Source: Colimorpha sp045576855 (GTDB lineage Bacteria > Bacteroidota > Bacteroidia > Bacteroidales > P3). Taken from it: a stretch of 64,000 nucleotides of DNA. The stretch's first letter is position 1. Each line of letters starts with the position of its first letter. The stretch is from NCBI GenBank assembly GCA_045576855.1, contig JAZNHG010000002.1:1-64000 (forward strand). Reading direction: 5' to 3'. Shown here piece by piece: positions 18,025 to 25,516 of the stretch. A program made the translations under genes and the position numbers. The notes under the pieces are model-generated. The model was given only the letters and a program-made list of their open reading frames with translations, did no database searches and was not told the DNA's origin.

Positions 18025-18696
18025 TTATTCGTCGGTTCTCTTCTTTTCCTCGTCAGCTGACGGCTTCTTTTTTTGTACCAATACCACAATATCGGGCCAG
18101 ATGTGCTGCCATATCTTGTCATAGTCCCTATTCTTGGCGGGGCGATAAAAAAGTCCACTCTTCACCCTTCCTTCGAGATTGTTGGGGTCGCCACTGGTAC
18201 TGGCCGACGCTATGCGCGGCGGGCCGGACCACGGGCACCAGTCACAGTAGGTGAAATCCCATAGACGCGGGTCGTCGGGGTCCTCAATCAGCAGCCTCTG
18301 CTCGGACAGCACATGCCGCGGCGCCGTAATCTCCACTTCGCGCAGGGTGCGCAGCTGGAAGCTGTCGGTGATGACCGAGATGTAGAGCTCGGCATTGCTG
18401 TTCAGCACCAGGTCGGCCCGGTAGAGCGTCATGCCGCGCAACGAGACGCTGAGGCCATAGCTGCCCGCAGGCATGGGGGCGGTGCCGAACTCGCCCGCAG
18501 CGTCGCTGACCACAGTGGCCATAGTATCCATCCCCTGCAGAAAGGAGACCCGGCAGTATGGCTCCACCTCGCCGCTGAGGCGGTTGACCACGCGACCCAT
18601 CACCACGACGCTGTCGGCCACCTCCGTCTCCTGCGCCCTGGCGACAGTGCATATCAGCACCAGTAGGATGAAAACCAGCAGTCTATTCTTTTTCAT
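18025..18696 (-). CDS. Exported carboxypeptidase-regulatory-like domain protein, tandem copy 2
   Basis: A 223-aa twin of the gene at 17330-18001. Residues of about 30-150 are almost identical (same GRVVNRLSGEVEPY, LRGMTLYRADLVLNSNAEL and LRTLREVEITAP), whereas the signal peptide (LLVFILLVLICTVARAQ) and the lysine-rich tail have drifted. The start overlaps the end of the upstream 432-aa gene by 14 bases, so translation is probably coupled. A third, more distant relative sits at 42178-42861 next to an ECF sigma gene. Function unknown; envelope localisation is inferred from the signal peptide. Confidence 0.75.
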   Translation of the reverse strand: MKKNRLLVFILLVLICTVARAQETEVADSVVVMGRVVNRLSGEVEPYCRVSFLQGMDTMATVVSDAAGEFGTAPMPAGSYGLSVSLRGMTLYRADLVLNSNAELYISVITDSFQLRTLREVEITAPRHVLSEQRLLIEDPDDPRLWDFTYCDWCPWSGPPRIASASTSGDPNNLEGRVKSGLFYRPAKNRDYDKIWQHIWPDIVVLVQKKKPSADEEKKRTDE

Positions 18697-19981
18697 ATCG
18701 CCTGAATTTATCTTTCAACAACCGTAGGGGCAGCGTGTCGATGGGGATGCTGTTGTAGCGGCCCCAGTAGTCGGCACTGTAGTCGCTGGCGCCGAAGGCT
18801 CCGGAGAGGGTCTGCGGCAGCACCTCCAGCTCGTCGCCCACCGTGCTGTCGGGCTCGTAGGCATAGTCGGTCAGCGTCCAGTCGACACACTGCTGCCAGT
18901 ACTGGTACTCGCCGTCGTGGCCTCGACCTTTGCTGCCCAGGTGGAAACGGCGGTAGTTGTAGTAGTGGGTCAACGTATGGCGTCCGTCGCGCACATCATA
19001 CTCCCAAGCCGAGGTGTCGGCATCGAAGGTGAGCCATGTGTACCAGGGATTTACCCACGCATCCTGCGGTGCCAGCTGCCCTATGCGCTCCTGCGACGAG
19101 GTGATGCGCACTATCACCAAATCGCGCTTGCGGATGAGATACTCGAAGTGAATCTTGGCGTTGAGCAGCCGCCCGGGGCCCACCGACCGCACACGGTAGT
19201 ACAGCTCGCCGTCCCATTCAAACTCGCAGATGGGCTCAAAACTGTGATAGCGCATGATACGTCGCGCCAGCATGTAGGTAGCCTGCGGCGTAGCCACGGG
19301 GTCGAAGAAGCTCTCGTTGTCGTCGTAACCCATCATCTCATCCACGCCGTCGCGGTTGGCCAGGGCCCGCTCCACCTGACGCCGGTCGTAGACCAGCAGA
19401 CGGTGCCGCAACAGGCGCTTGGCGTTGCCCTCCAGCTCGCGCACCCCGGACTCGAAGCGGTAGACACGCTTGTCGGCAAACCGCTGGTAACCAGTGCGAC
19501 GTACATTCATCACAGCCTCGTCGTAGAGGTACAGCTCGCCGTCCAGCGAGCGCCAGTCGCGGCAAAAGAATGTGCCATAAGCCACTCTGCGCTGATAGTT
19601 GCTGTCGATACGGTCCACGGCATCTCTGAGCAGTTGACTGGCTTTGCGGTAGCTCTTCACACGGACTTCCTGCAGTTCGACCGAGTGCCGCCTGAGCCGC
19701 ACACGGCCCCGCTGCTGCAGCTCCCGCACCACGAGGCGCGCCGTCTCGTAGCCCACCGACCGCACCACCACCGTGTCGCCCCTGCATCCGGCGGGCACTT
19801 TCAACTCATAGTCACCGGCGTCGTTGCACGATACACCAGTCGCTGTTCCGGCCAGTTGCAGTGTAGCATACGGCACACCCCTACCCTCGCACGTCACACG
19901 ACCCCGCAGCAGCAGCACCTCGTCCTGCGCCCGCACCGCCAACGACAGCATAAGAACCAGTATGGATATTATACGCCTCAT
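18683..19981 (-). CDS. Exported protein with N-terminal carboxypeptidase-regulatory-like domain
   Basis: The 432-aa protein begins MRRIISILVLMLSLAVRAQ, a signal peptide; the ATG at 19981 is preferred to one at 20053 that adds a cysteine-rich leader. Residues about 25-105 form a carboxypeptidase-regulatory domain (LLLRGRVTCEGRGVPYATL, VPAGCRGDTVVVRSVGYE). Next comes LQEVRVKSYRKASQLLRDAVDRID, the linker seen in DUF5686-type envelope proteins, and then about 300 residues of beta-rich sequence without an obvious full barrel. First gene of the three-gene operon, preceded by a promoter-like motif shared with 42865-42899. Envelope role inferred; substrate unknown. Confidence 0.72.
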   Translation of the reverse strand: MRRIISILVLMLSLAVRAQDEVLLLRGRVTCEGRGVPYATLQLAGTATGVSCNDAGDYELKVPAGCRGDTVVVRSVGYETARLVVRELQQRGRVRLRRHSVELQEVRVKSYRKASQLLRDAVDRIDSNYQRRVAYGTFFCRDWRSLDGELYLYDEAVMNVRRTGYQRFADKRVYRFESGVRELEGNAKRLLRHRLLVYDRRQVERALANRDGVDEMMGYDDNESFFDPVATPQATYMLARRIMRYHSFEPICEFEWDGELYYRVRSVGPGRLLNAKIHFEYLIRKRDLVIVRITSSQERIGQLAPQDAWVNPWYTWLTFDADTSAWEYDVRDGRHTLTHYYNYRRFHLGSKGRGHDGEYQYWQQCVDWTLTDYAYEPDSTVGDELEVLPQTLSGAFGASDYSADYWGRYNSIPIDTLPLRLLKDKFRRYEKE

Positions 19982-19987
19982 ACAACA

Positions 19988-20021
19988 ATATAATACCCAC
20001 TTTTGAGGGCAAATCTGACAG
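19988..20021 (-). promoter_or_regulatory. Promoter-like motif shared with two other envelope operons
   Basis: On the minus strand the order is GTCAGATTT, then a variable block, CAAAAGTGGG, and TATTATAT, ending about seven bases before the start at 19981. The same arrangement precedes 42861 and, more loosely, 37966. It does not fit the housekeeping TAnnTTTG box, so an ECF-type promoter or a regulator site is likely. Confidence 0.55.
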
Positions 20022-20036
20022 CCGAAGAAAAAAATA

Positions 20037-21353
20037 CTAGCAACAGGGTACAACCAACTGCTCGGTCGAACGGCTGCGCTGCTCCAACAGCACGGGTCGA
20101 CCGCCGACGATACGGTCTATCACCTCCTGCGTATAGTAGCGAATGGTGACCAGCTGGAGATTGTCGTTGTATCGCACTCGGAACATGCCTTTTAACTTGG
20201 CCACCAGACGCTCCACCAACTGCGGATTGTTGTCCACACACAGCGAGAAGCTCAGGGCCGAATTCTGCATCAGGTTCACCCTGATTCCCAATTCATTGAG
20301 TGTGCCAAAGATGACCTGTAGATTGTCTTCGGCGATGAAAGAATAGTCGCGCGGCAGGATGGACAGCAGAATCTGGTTGTTACGGAAGATGTAGAGCGGT
20401 GTTTCTGGGCTGATTGTATGATAGTTGCCTATCACAGACCCCTCGCTCTCCGGCGTGATGAAAGACTTGATGTAGAGCGGAATGGAGAGGTTCTGGAGCG
20501 GCTTCACCGTCTTGGGGTGGATGACCGAAGCGCCGTAATAGGCCAATTCAATGGCCTCATTGTATGGTATCTGCGTGATTTTGACGGTGTCTTTGAAATA
20601 CTTGGGGTCGGCATTCAGAAATCCGGGCACGTCTTTCCAGATGGTGACGCTCTCGGCATCAAGACAATAGGCCAGAATGGCGGCCGAATAGTCCGAGCCC
20701 TCGCGCCCCAGAGTGGTGGTGGCAGCCTGGGAGGCAAATATCGAGAACTGGGATTCCTGGACGTTTTCTTTGGCTCCGGCAATGAATCCCTGGGTCAGAA
20801 CCACCTGGGGCACAGCGCCCTCACGCTCCCATGCCTCGCGCGCCGCCGTCCATTTCGCCTTGGTGGCAGTCCAGTCTACCCGCCCCTCGCGATAGTGGTC
20901 GTCGGTGACTACCAGCTGGCGCGCATCGAGCCACAAAGTGTTTGTTCCAAGATGGTTAAGGTATTTTGCAATGATAGTGGTGGAGATGAGTTCGCCATAG
21001 CTGACCACTTGGTCGTAGTTGTAGTTGTAGTGTTCCGCCATCGGCTGCAGCGACCCGATGGTATCATCCAGCTTGCACAGCAGTCGCTGCACCTCCTCAC
21101 GGATAGACACATCGCTTGGTATCAGCGCATTGGCAATATCCATGTGGTAGGACTCCAGCTGTTGCCTCAGCTCCTGCACCTCGGACAGTCCGTTGCCCGG
21201 CACGAGCTTCTCCAGCAGGTTGGTCGTCTTGCCCATAGCCGACACCACTACCACCAGCGGCTCGGCCGACAAATGGGACTGCACGATTTGCGCCATATTG
21301 CGCACGGCGTCGGCACTGTTAACCGAGGCGCCTCCGAACTTGAATACTTTCAT
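20037..21353 (-). CDS. lysC: Aspartate kinase (monofunctional)
   Basis: Aspartate kinase phosphorylates L-aspartate, the first step toward lysine (and diaminopimelate for peptidoglycan), threonine and methionine. The 438-aa protein starts MKVFKFGGASV, the kinase KFGG motif, and has VVVSAMGKTTNLL, the LGREGSDYSAAILA substrate loop, and two C-terminal ACT domains (about residues 300-425) with FIAEDNLQVIFGTLNELGI. There is no fused homoserine dehydrogenase domain. The final 15 or so residues (EQRSRSTEQLVV) are an extra tail. It stands alone between the surface-protein operon and smpB; a short AT-rich leader with tandem CTTAAA words lies between it and smpB. Confidence 0.93.
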   Translation of the reverse strand: MKVFKFGGASVNSADAVRNMAQIVQSHLSAEPLVVVVSAMGKTTNLLEKLVPGNGLSEVQELRQQLESYHMDIANALIPSDVSIREEVQRLLCKLDDTIGSLQPMAEHYNYNYDQVVSYGELISTTIIAKYLNHLGTNTLWLDARQLVVTDDHYREGRVDWTATKAKWTAAREAWEREGAVPQVVLTQGFIAGAKENVQESQFSIFASQAATTTLGREGSDYSAAILAYCLDAESVTIWKDVPGFLNADPKYFKDTVKITQIPYNEAIELAYYGASVIHPKTVKPLQNLSIPLYIKSFITPESEGSVIGNYHTISPETPLYIFRNNQILLSILPRDYSFIAEDNLQVIFGTLNELGIRVNLMQNSALSFSLCVDNNPQLVERLVAKLKGMFRVRYNDNLQLVTIRYYTQEVIDRIVGGRPVLLEQRSRSTEQLVVPCC

Positions 21354-21384
21354 TGAATCTTTTTTTCACAATTAACACGCTTTG

Positions 21385-21420
21385 ACCTTAAACTTTAAAC
21401 CTTAAACCTTAAACTTTAAC
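21385..21420. repeat. Short tandem CTTAAAC-type repeat
   Basis: Five slightly varied copies of a seven-base word (CCTTAAA, CTTTAAA) fill the gap between the smpB stop and the lysC start. No function is evident. Confidence 0.7.
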
Positions 21421-21425
21421 CCTTA

Positions 21426-21878
21426 TCACGCCAGTTCTCTCTCCATGTCGCGGCGCGAATCCTTGGCCTTGATGCTTTCACGCTTGTCGTAATGGTGCTT
21501 GCCTTTCGCCAGGGCGATGGTAAGCTTGGCCAGCCCGCGGGGGTTGACATATAGCAGCTCCGGGACGATAGTGTAGCCGCGCTCCTTGATTTTATTCTGC
21601 AATTTGCGCAACTCGCGGCGGTTCAGCAGCAGCTTGCGGTCGCGCTTGGCCTGGTGGCCCCAGTAGCTGCCAAACTTATACTCCGAGATATGCATATCCC
21701 TAACAAACAGCTCGTTGCCGACAAAGGTACACCAGGCATCGCTCAAGTTGGCCTTGCCCTCGCGGATACTCTTTATCTCGCTGCCCATCAGCACCAACCC
21801 AGCCTGGTACTCGTCCATCAGAAAATACTCATAGGCGGCCCGTTTGTTCTTGATTTCTATGATATTCTTCTCTTCCAT
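21426..21878 (-). CDS. smpB: SsrA-binding protein SmpB
   Basis: SmpB binds tmRNA and brings it to stalled ribosomes in trans-translation. The 150-aa protein has the expected oligonucleotide-binding barrel (KRAAYEYFLMDEYQAGLVL, GSEIKSIREGKANLSDAW), the HxSEYKFGSYWGH region and LLLNRRELRKLQNKI, then the basic C-terminal tail (KGKHHYDKRESIKAKDSRRD) that enters the decoding centre. Length and start are typical. A -7 box TAATTTTG (plus-strand complement near 21905) lies about 25 bases upstream. The tmRNA gene itself is not in this window. Confidence 0.97.
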   Translation of the reverse strand: MEEKNIIEIKNKRAAYEYFLMDEYQAGLVLMGSEIKSIREGKANLSDAWCTFVGNELFVRDMHISEYKFGSYWGHQAKRDRKLLLNRRELRKLQNKIKERGYTIVPELLYVNPRGLAKLTIALAKGKHHYDKRESIKAKDSRRDMERELA

Positions 21879-22076
21879 AACAGCCTACTAAACGCCGTTT
21901 TTGCAAAATTATTATGTCGGCAGGCAAATCTCTCGCCCGCAATGCAGCGAAGCCACCGCAGGGCTCTGCCCGCGAAGGCGGCCCACACCTCGCACCGGCC
22001 GGCGGATGAAATAAAATGCGGTCGGCGGCGTTATCATGGTTGCGGACCGCATCATGGCGGCCCGGACAGAACCGAC

Positions 22077-22406
22077 ATGCGAATGCTGACCATCCACACA
22101 CGACACTTCCCCCCGGGCGACTACAGGGCTATCACACTGTTTCCCGTGGTGGTGTACAAAGGCGCGCCGCTCACCGAGCGCGAACGGCAGCACGAAAGGG
22201 TGCACCTGTGGCAGCAGCTTGCGTTGCTAATTGTCTTGTTCTATGTGCTTTACTTCCTGTTTTGGCTCGTTGCACTCCTGCGCTTCCGCAATTGGATGCG
22301 CGCCTACCGCAGCATCCCGTTCGAGCGTTCGGCCTACCGACTGGAGTCGCACACCGCGCCACGTCCGATGACAATGGCATTCGATTGGCTGCACTGTCTG
22401 AAATAG
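22077..22406 (+). CDS. Small membrane protein with HExxH motif
   Basis: A 109-aa protein (ATG at 22077, or 22083 two codons in). It has a beta-strand N-terminus (ITLFPVVVYKG), then ERERQHERVHLWQQ, which contains an HExxH zinc-protease-type motif, one long hydrophobic helix (about residues 45-70, IVLFYVLYFLFWLVALL), and a second conserved acidic stretch FERSAYRLE. Short proteins with this HERxHxxQQ plus FExxAY layout recur in Bacteroidetes. The spacing HExxH-TM-E hints at a minimal membrane metallopeptidase, but activity is unproven. Divergent from smpB. Followed by a repeat-dense region, in which longer frames are not credible. Confidence 0.6.
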   Translation: MRMLTIHTRHFPPGDYRAITLFPVVVYKGAPLTERERQHERVHLWQQLALLIVLFYVLYFLFWLVALLRFRNWMRAYRSIPFERSAYRLESHTAPRPMTMAFDWLHCLK

Positions 22407-22490
22407 CCACCCCACCCCCACCGGACAGCCACATCCCGTCGACGGCGCATCCCCCGACCGACATGACACCAAGTGTCCGCCATGCCACAT

Positions 22491-22576
22491 TCCGAAATGT
22501 TAAAATGCATGGATGGTGCATGGATGGTGCAAGGTTGATGCATGGATGGTGCATGGATGGTGCATGGATGAGACCC
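22491..22576 (+). repeat. Intergenic repeat element, copy C (variant 11-bp units)
   Basis: It starts with the same TCCGAAATGTTAAAATG as copy A but the 11-bp units read GCATGGATGGT, six in a row with one GCAAGGTTGAT. Position by position they match the A units at the same places, including the odd unit, so the array changed as a block. It ends GATGAGACCCC, parallel to the GATGACCC end of copy A. Confidence 0.85.
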
Positions 22577-22633
22577 CTTGGGAGTGAAGAGTGGAGAGTG
22601 AAGAGTGGAGGGTGGAGAGCAGCCTCCCGCCCC

Positions 22634-22853
22634 TTGGTACGCAGGCGGCCCGCCTGCGGAATGAGTGCGGAGAGCAGCCTCACACCCCTTGGTACGCAGG
22701 CGGCCCGCCTGCGGAATGAGTGCGGAGATCGGGCACCCACCTCTTGGTACGCAGGCGGCCCGCCTGCGGGATGAGTGCGGAGATCGGGCACCCACCTCTT
22801 GGTACGCAGGCGGCCCGCCTGCGAAAAGAGGACGGAGAGCAGGCTACCGTACC
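22634..22853. repeat. Four tandem 55-bp repeats, each with a palindrome
   Basis: Units begin TTGGTACGCAGGCGG at 22634, 22689, 22744 and 22799, an exact 55-base period. Each carries the palindrome GCAGGCGGCCCGCCTGC (8-bp arms). The remainder of the unit varies between two versions (GAGAGCAGCC or GAGATCGGGC), and the last copy decays. No gene is supported within it; it resembles a REP cluster rather than a CRISPR. Confidence 0.85.
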
Positions 22854-22897
22854 CGGATAATGAACAATAAACACTGCACACTGCTCCCAACGTTGCT

Positions 22898-23137
22898 TCC
22901 GAAATGTTAAAATGGTAGGATGGTGGTAGGATGGTGGTAGGTTGATGGTACGTTGGTGGTAGGATGACCCTTTTTAGGCCGGAGGGTGATGTAATGATGA
23001 ATGATGAATGTAGAATGATGAATTCCAGCCAACTACATACTCCACACCACCAACTGAACACTGAACGCTGCTCACCGAACACCGAACGCTGTCAACTGCC
23101 AACTCAACTCCCCTCAGCGTGCAGTTGTATTTTGCAA
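22898..23137 (+). repeat. Intergenic repeat element, copy B
   Basis: Nearly full-length match to copy A at 12001-12241: the same TCCGAAATGTTAAAATG opening, the same five 11-bp units in the same order, ATGACCC, the ATGATGAATG run, the ACACTGAAC/ACCGAAC run, and the CCCCTCAGCGT and TTTTGCAAG end. The two copies are about 10.9 kb apart in the same orientation. Confidence 0.85.
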
Positions 23138-23265
23138 GCCCACCAGTGTTAAATAATCCTAAATCGGCAGCCCATTGTCCCATTCAGCTGATTTTCAACA
23201 GCGGCCATCACCTTCCTATTCCGGCTGGACCACACCGGACACCGGCACCCTGCAGCTGCCACAAG

Positions 23266-23311
23266 AGAAAGCAATCGCCCCGCAGCAGCATCGGTGCATG
23301 CCTGCGGGGCG
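23266..23311 (-). terminator. Probable terminator of the rubrerythrin gene
   Basis: Arms CGCCCCGCAG (23276-23285) and CTGCGGGGCG (23302-23311) form a strong hairpin 25 bases after the rubrerythrin stop on the minus strand. The following ATTGCTTTCTC is only moderately T-rich, so termination may be incomplete. Confidence 0.65.
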
Positions 23312-23335
23312 AATATCGGGGCAGAGCCCTGGGGA

Positions 23336-24043
23336 TTAGTAGTTCTGCTTGTTGATTTCGAAGTAGGACTGCGGATGGTTGCACACGGGGCAAACCTCCG
23401 GGGCCTGGGTGCCCACCACGATGTGGCCGCAGTTGCGGCACTCCCACACCTTCACCTCGCTCTTGGCGAAGACCTCACGGGCCTCCACGTTGTGGAGCAG
23501 AGCGCGGTAGCGCTCCTCGTGATGCTTCTCGATGGCGGCCACGCCACGGAAACGGGCGGCCAGCTCCGGGAAGCCCTCGGCCTCGGCGGTGCGGGCGAAG
23601 CCCTCGTACATGTCCGTCCACTCGTGGTTCTCACCCTCGGCGGCGGCCAGCAGGTTCTCGGCGGTGGTACCGATGCCGTTCAGCTCCTTGAACCACAGCT
23701 TGGCATGCTCCTTCTCGTTCTCGGCGGTCTGCAGGAAGAGGGCGGCAATCTGCTCGTAGCCCTCCTTCTTGGCCTTCGAGGCGAAGTAGGTGTACTTGTT
23801 GCGGGCCTGGCTCTCGCCGGCGAAAGCCTCCATCAGGTTCTTCTCGGTCTGCGTGCCGGCATAGGGATTGCTTTTGGGAGCCTCCTCGATGGGGGCGAAC
23901 TTTTCCTTGCCCTGCTTGCAGCGGGGGCACTTCCAGTCGGCGGGCAGCGCCTCGAAGGGCGTGCCGGGGGCTATACCCTGCGTCGGGTCACCCTTGGCCG
24001 GGTCATACTCATACTTGCATACGGTGCATTGGTACTTCTTCAT
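23336..24043 (-). CDS. rbr: Rubrerythrin with N- and C-terminal rubredoxin domains
   Basis: A 235-aa oxidative-stress protein that reduces hydrogen peroxide at a diiron centre. Residues 1-47 form a full rubredoxin domain (CTVCKYEYDP, then CPRCKQGKEKF). Residues about 60-195 are the four-helix ferritin-like domain with diiron ligands in FAGESQARNKYTYF, ENEKEHAKLWF, and EKHHEERYRALL. Residues 200-235 are a second zinc/iron ribbon (CRNCGHI, CPVCNHP). Ordinary rubrerythrins have only the C-terminal rubredoxin; the extra N-terminal one probably delivers electrons directly. Strongly anaerobe-associated. A TAATTTTG promoter at 24132-24139 implies a leader of about 80 bases. Confidence 0.95.
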   Translation of the reverse strand: MKKYQCTVCKYEYDPAKGDPTQGIAPGTPFEALPADWKCPRCKQGKEKFAPIEEAPKSNPYAGTQTEKNLMEAFAGESQARNKYTYFASKAKKEGYEQIAALFLQTAENEKEHAKLWFKELNGIGTTAENLLAAAEGENHEWTDMYEGFARTAEAEGFPELAARFRGVAAIEKHHEERYRALLHNVEAREVFAKSEVKVWECRNCGHIVVGTQAPEVCPVCNHPQSYFEINKQNY

Positions 24044-24131
24044 GTCTCTATATGTTTTAGGGTTAATAATCCGTTGAAACCATTGCCGTTAAGCCACTTT
24101 TGGCAGCGTCTTGACGCAATGATACCAAGTG

Positions 24132-24139
24132 CAAAATTA
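24132..24139 (-). promoter_or_regulatory. rbr: Rubrerythrin -7 promoter box
   Basis: TAATTTTG on the minus strand fits TAnnTTTG. The leader that follows contains the palindrome GCGTCTTGACGC (near 24107-24118) and a pair of GGC-rich words that could fold before the start at 24043. Confidence 0.55.
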
Positions 24140-24341
24140 GCAAAAAAATCGATATCGGCGGAACTTTTTTGCCAAAATATGCGGGGCAAACCTCTCGTAT
24201 GTCATGGTGTGGCGCACCGCTTCGCTATTTTTGCAGCCGAAATACGATGGAATATGCAAGGACAGAAAAGGCCATTCCCACCATCATTGAGCAGGAGAAC
24301 TGACGTCTACGGCATCACCAAATCCCCAAATTCATATTAAA

Positions 24342-24374
24342 TTTGGCGATTATATAAAAAAATTCATATCTTTG
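24342..24374 (+). promoter_or_regulatory. Promoter of the PLD-like gene
   Basis: TTTG (24342-24345) and TATCTTTG (24367-24374) are spaced 21 bases apart, a textbook Bacteroidetes promoter. Transcription should start only a few bases before the ATG at 24385, so the message is nearly leaderless. It marks the start of the accessory island. Confidence 0.75.
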
Positions 24375-24384
24375 CACCCAAATT

Positions 24385-24897
24385 ATGCTGAAATACATCG
24401 CCGATAAAGACCATTATACAGAAGTCCTCTCGTGGTGCGAGAAGGTCAAGCATGACCTTTGGATTGGTACCGCCGACCTAAAGGATTTGTATGTTGAGGA
24501 CGGTCGGGACGTGGTGCCGTTCCTGTCGGTGCTAGACAAGTTGCTGAAACGTGGTGTCGATGTGCGGCTGCTTCATGCGAAAGAGCCTGGTGAGAACTTC
24601 CGCGAGGATTTCGACAAGTATCCTGGGTTGTGGAGCAGGTTGGAACGGAGACTCTGCCCACGGGTGCATTTCAAGATAATAATTTTCGACTGCGCCACCG
24701 CCTATATCGGCTCCGCCAACCTCACGGGTGCCGGCATGGGTATGAAAAGCGACAACAACCGCAACTTCGAGGCCGGAATCCTCACCGACGAACCATCGTT
24801 GGTAGATGCCGCCGCCGACCACCTCGACTCCGTCTGGCAAGGAACCCATTGTGCCAAATGCAAGCGGAAAGACTTCTGTGGGGATAGGATTGGATAA
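24385..24897 (+). CDS. Phospholipase D-like (single HKD) protein
   Basis: A 170-aa protein with one PLD motif: HFKIIIFDCATAYIGSANLT carries HxKxxxxD plus the following GSxN (about residues 96-115). Proteins with a single HKD motif usually act as dimers, and many small cytoplasmic ones are endonucleases (Nuc, BfiI type) rather than lipases. The C-terminus has a CAKCKRKDFC cysteine cluster that could bind zinc. No signal peptide. It precedes the Nmad2-Nmad3 pair by 25 bases in the same direction and likely shares its transcript, which points to a nuclease in a DNA-related system. Base composition is closer to the host than that of the following genes. Confidence 0.7.
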   Translation: MLKYIADKDHYTEVLSWCEKVKHDLWIGTADLKDLYVEDGRDVVPFLSVLDKLLKRGVDVRLLHAKEPGENFREDFDKYPGLWSRLERRLCPRVHFKIIIFDCATAYIGSANLTGAGMGMKSDNNRNFEAGILTDEPSLVDAAADHLDSVWQGTHCAKCKRKDFCGDRIG

Positions 24898-24922
24898 AAA
24901 CAGTTTACAAAACAGATAAGAC

Positions 24923-25516
24923 ATGAAAGGAGAAAGATTTCTTTATTGTTATAAGATGACTCATGATACTGGATTTGCCCCAAATCCATATCAGGGTGTA
25001 TTGACTTTGGCCACATGCAAACCAACAATTCGAAGGTGTGCAGAAATAGGTTATTGGATTTCTGGATGGACTTCTAATAAGGTTCAAGGGAAAAAACAGA
25101 AGTACACTTTTAGTGATTATGGTCAAAAACTAATCTATCTGGCTAAAGTAAGTGATAAAATGCTCATTAAGGATTATTGGGAAAAATATCCAGAGAAGCG
25201 ACCCTCGCCCATTGATTGGATTAACGATTTTGGTGATAACATTTACGAACCCCTTGGCGGTGATGATTTCCACCAGCACAATAATGGCGGAGGACACAAT
25301 TCCACTAATATAAAACGGGACTTAAGTGGAAAGTATGTTTTGATTTGCAATGAGTTCTACTACTTTGGTGTGGAGAATGCAATCCCTATCAATGTGGAGA
25401 AAGGATTTGTCGTGCATCGATTAAATAAACTCTCATTAGAAAACAATAGTACAAAGAAGATTATTGATCAAGTCATTAACAACTACAAACCCGGAATAGT
25501 TTACCCTTTATCATGA
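24923..25516 (+). CDS. Nmad2-like putative nucleotide-modification protein
   Basis: The 197-aa protein opens FLYCYKMTHDTGFAPNPYQG, followed by LTLATCKPTIRR and GYWISGW. FAPNP, TLATCKP and the IRR-x-A-x-x-G-x-W-I pattern are what I know of the Nmad2 family, described from genomic context as part of DNA base hypermodification systems; biochemical function is untested. A glycine/histidine loop (DDFHQHNNGGGHN, about 114-126) could bind metal. The gene is markedly richer in A+T than its surroundings, which suggests recent transfer. Its stop overlaps the next start as ATGA. Confidence 0.7.
   Translation: MKGERFLYCYKMTHDTGFAPNPYQGVLTLATCKPTIRRCAEIGYWISGWTSNKVQGKKQKYTFSDYGQKLIYLAKVSDKMLIKDYWEKYPEKRPSPIDWINDFGDNIYEPLGGDDFHQHNNGGGHNSTNIKRDLSGKYVLICNEFYYFGVENAIPINVEKGFVVHRLNKLSLENNSTKKIIDQVINNYKPGIVYPLS

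Noticed and set aside
22634..22853. CRISPR array
   Set aside because: The repeats are palindromic and regularly spaced, but the would-be spacers are nearly identical to one another and no cas genes are present.
22171..23082. Minus-strand open frame of about 300 codons over the repeat cluster
   Set aside because: It translates tandem repeats (55-bp and 11-bp units) and has no homologous core; repeats lacking stops explain it.
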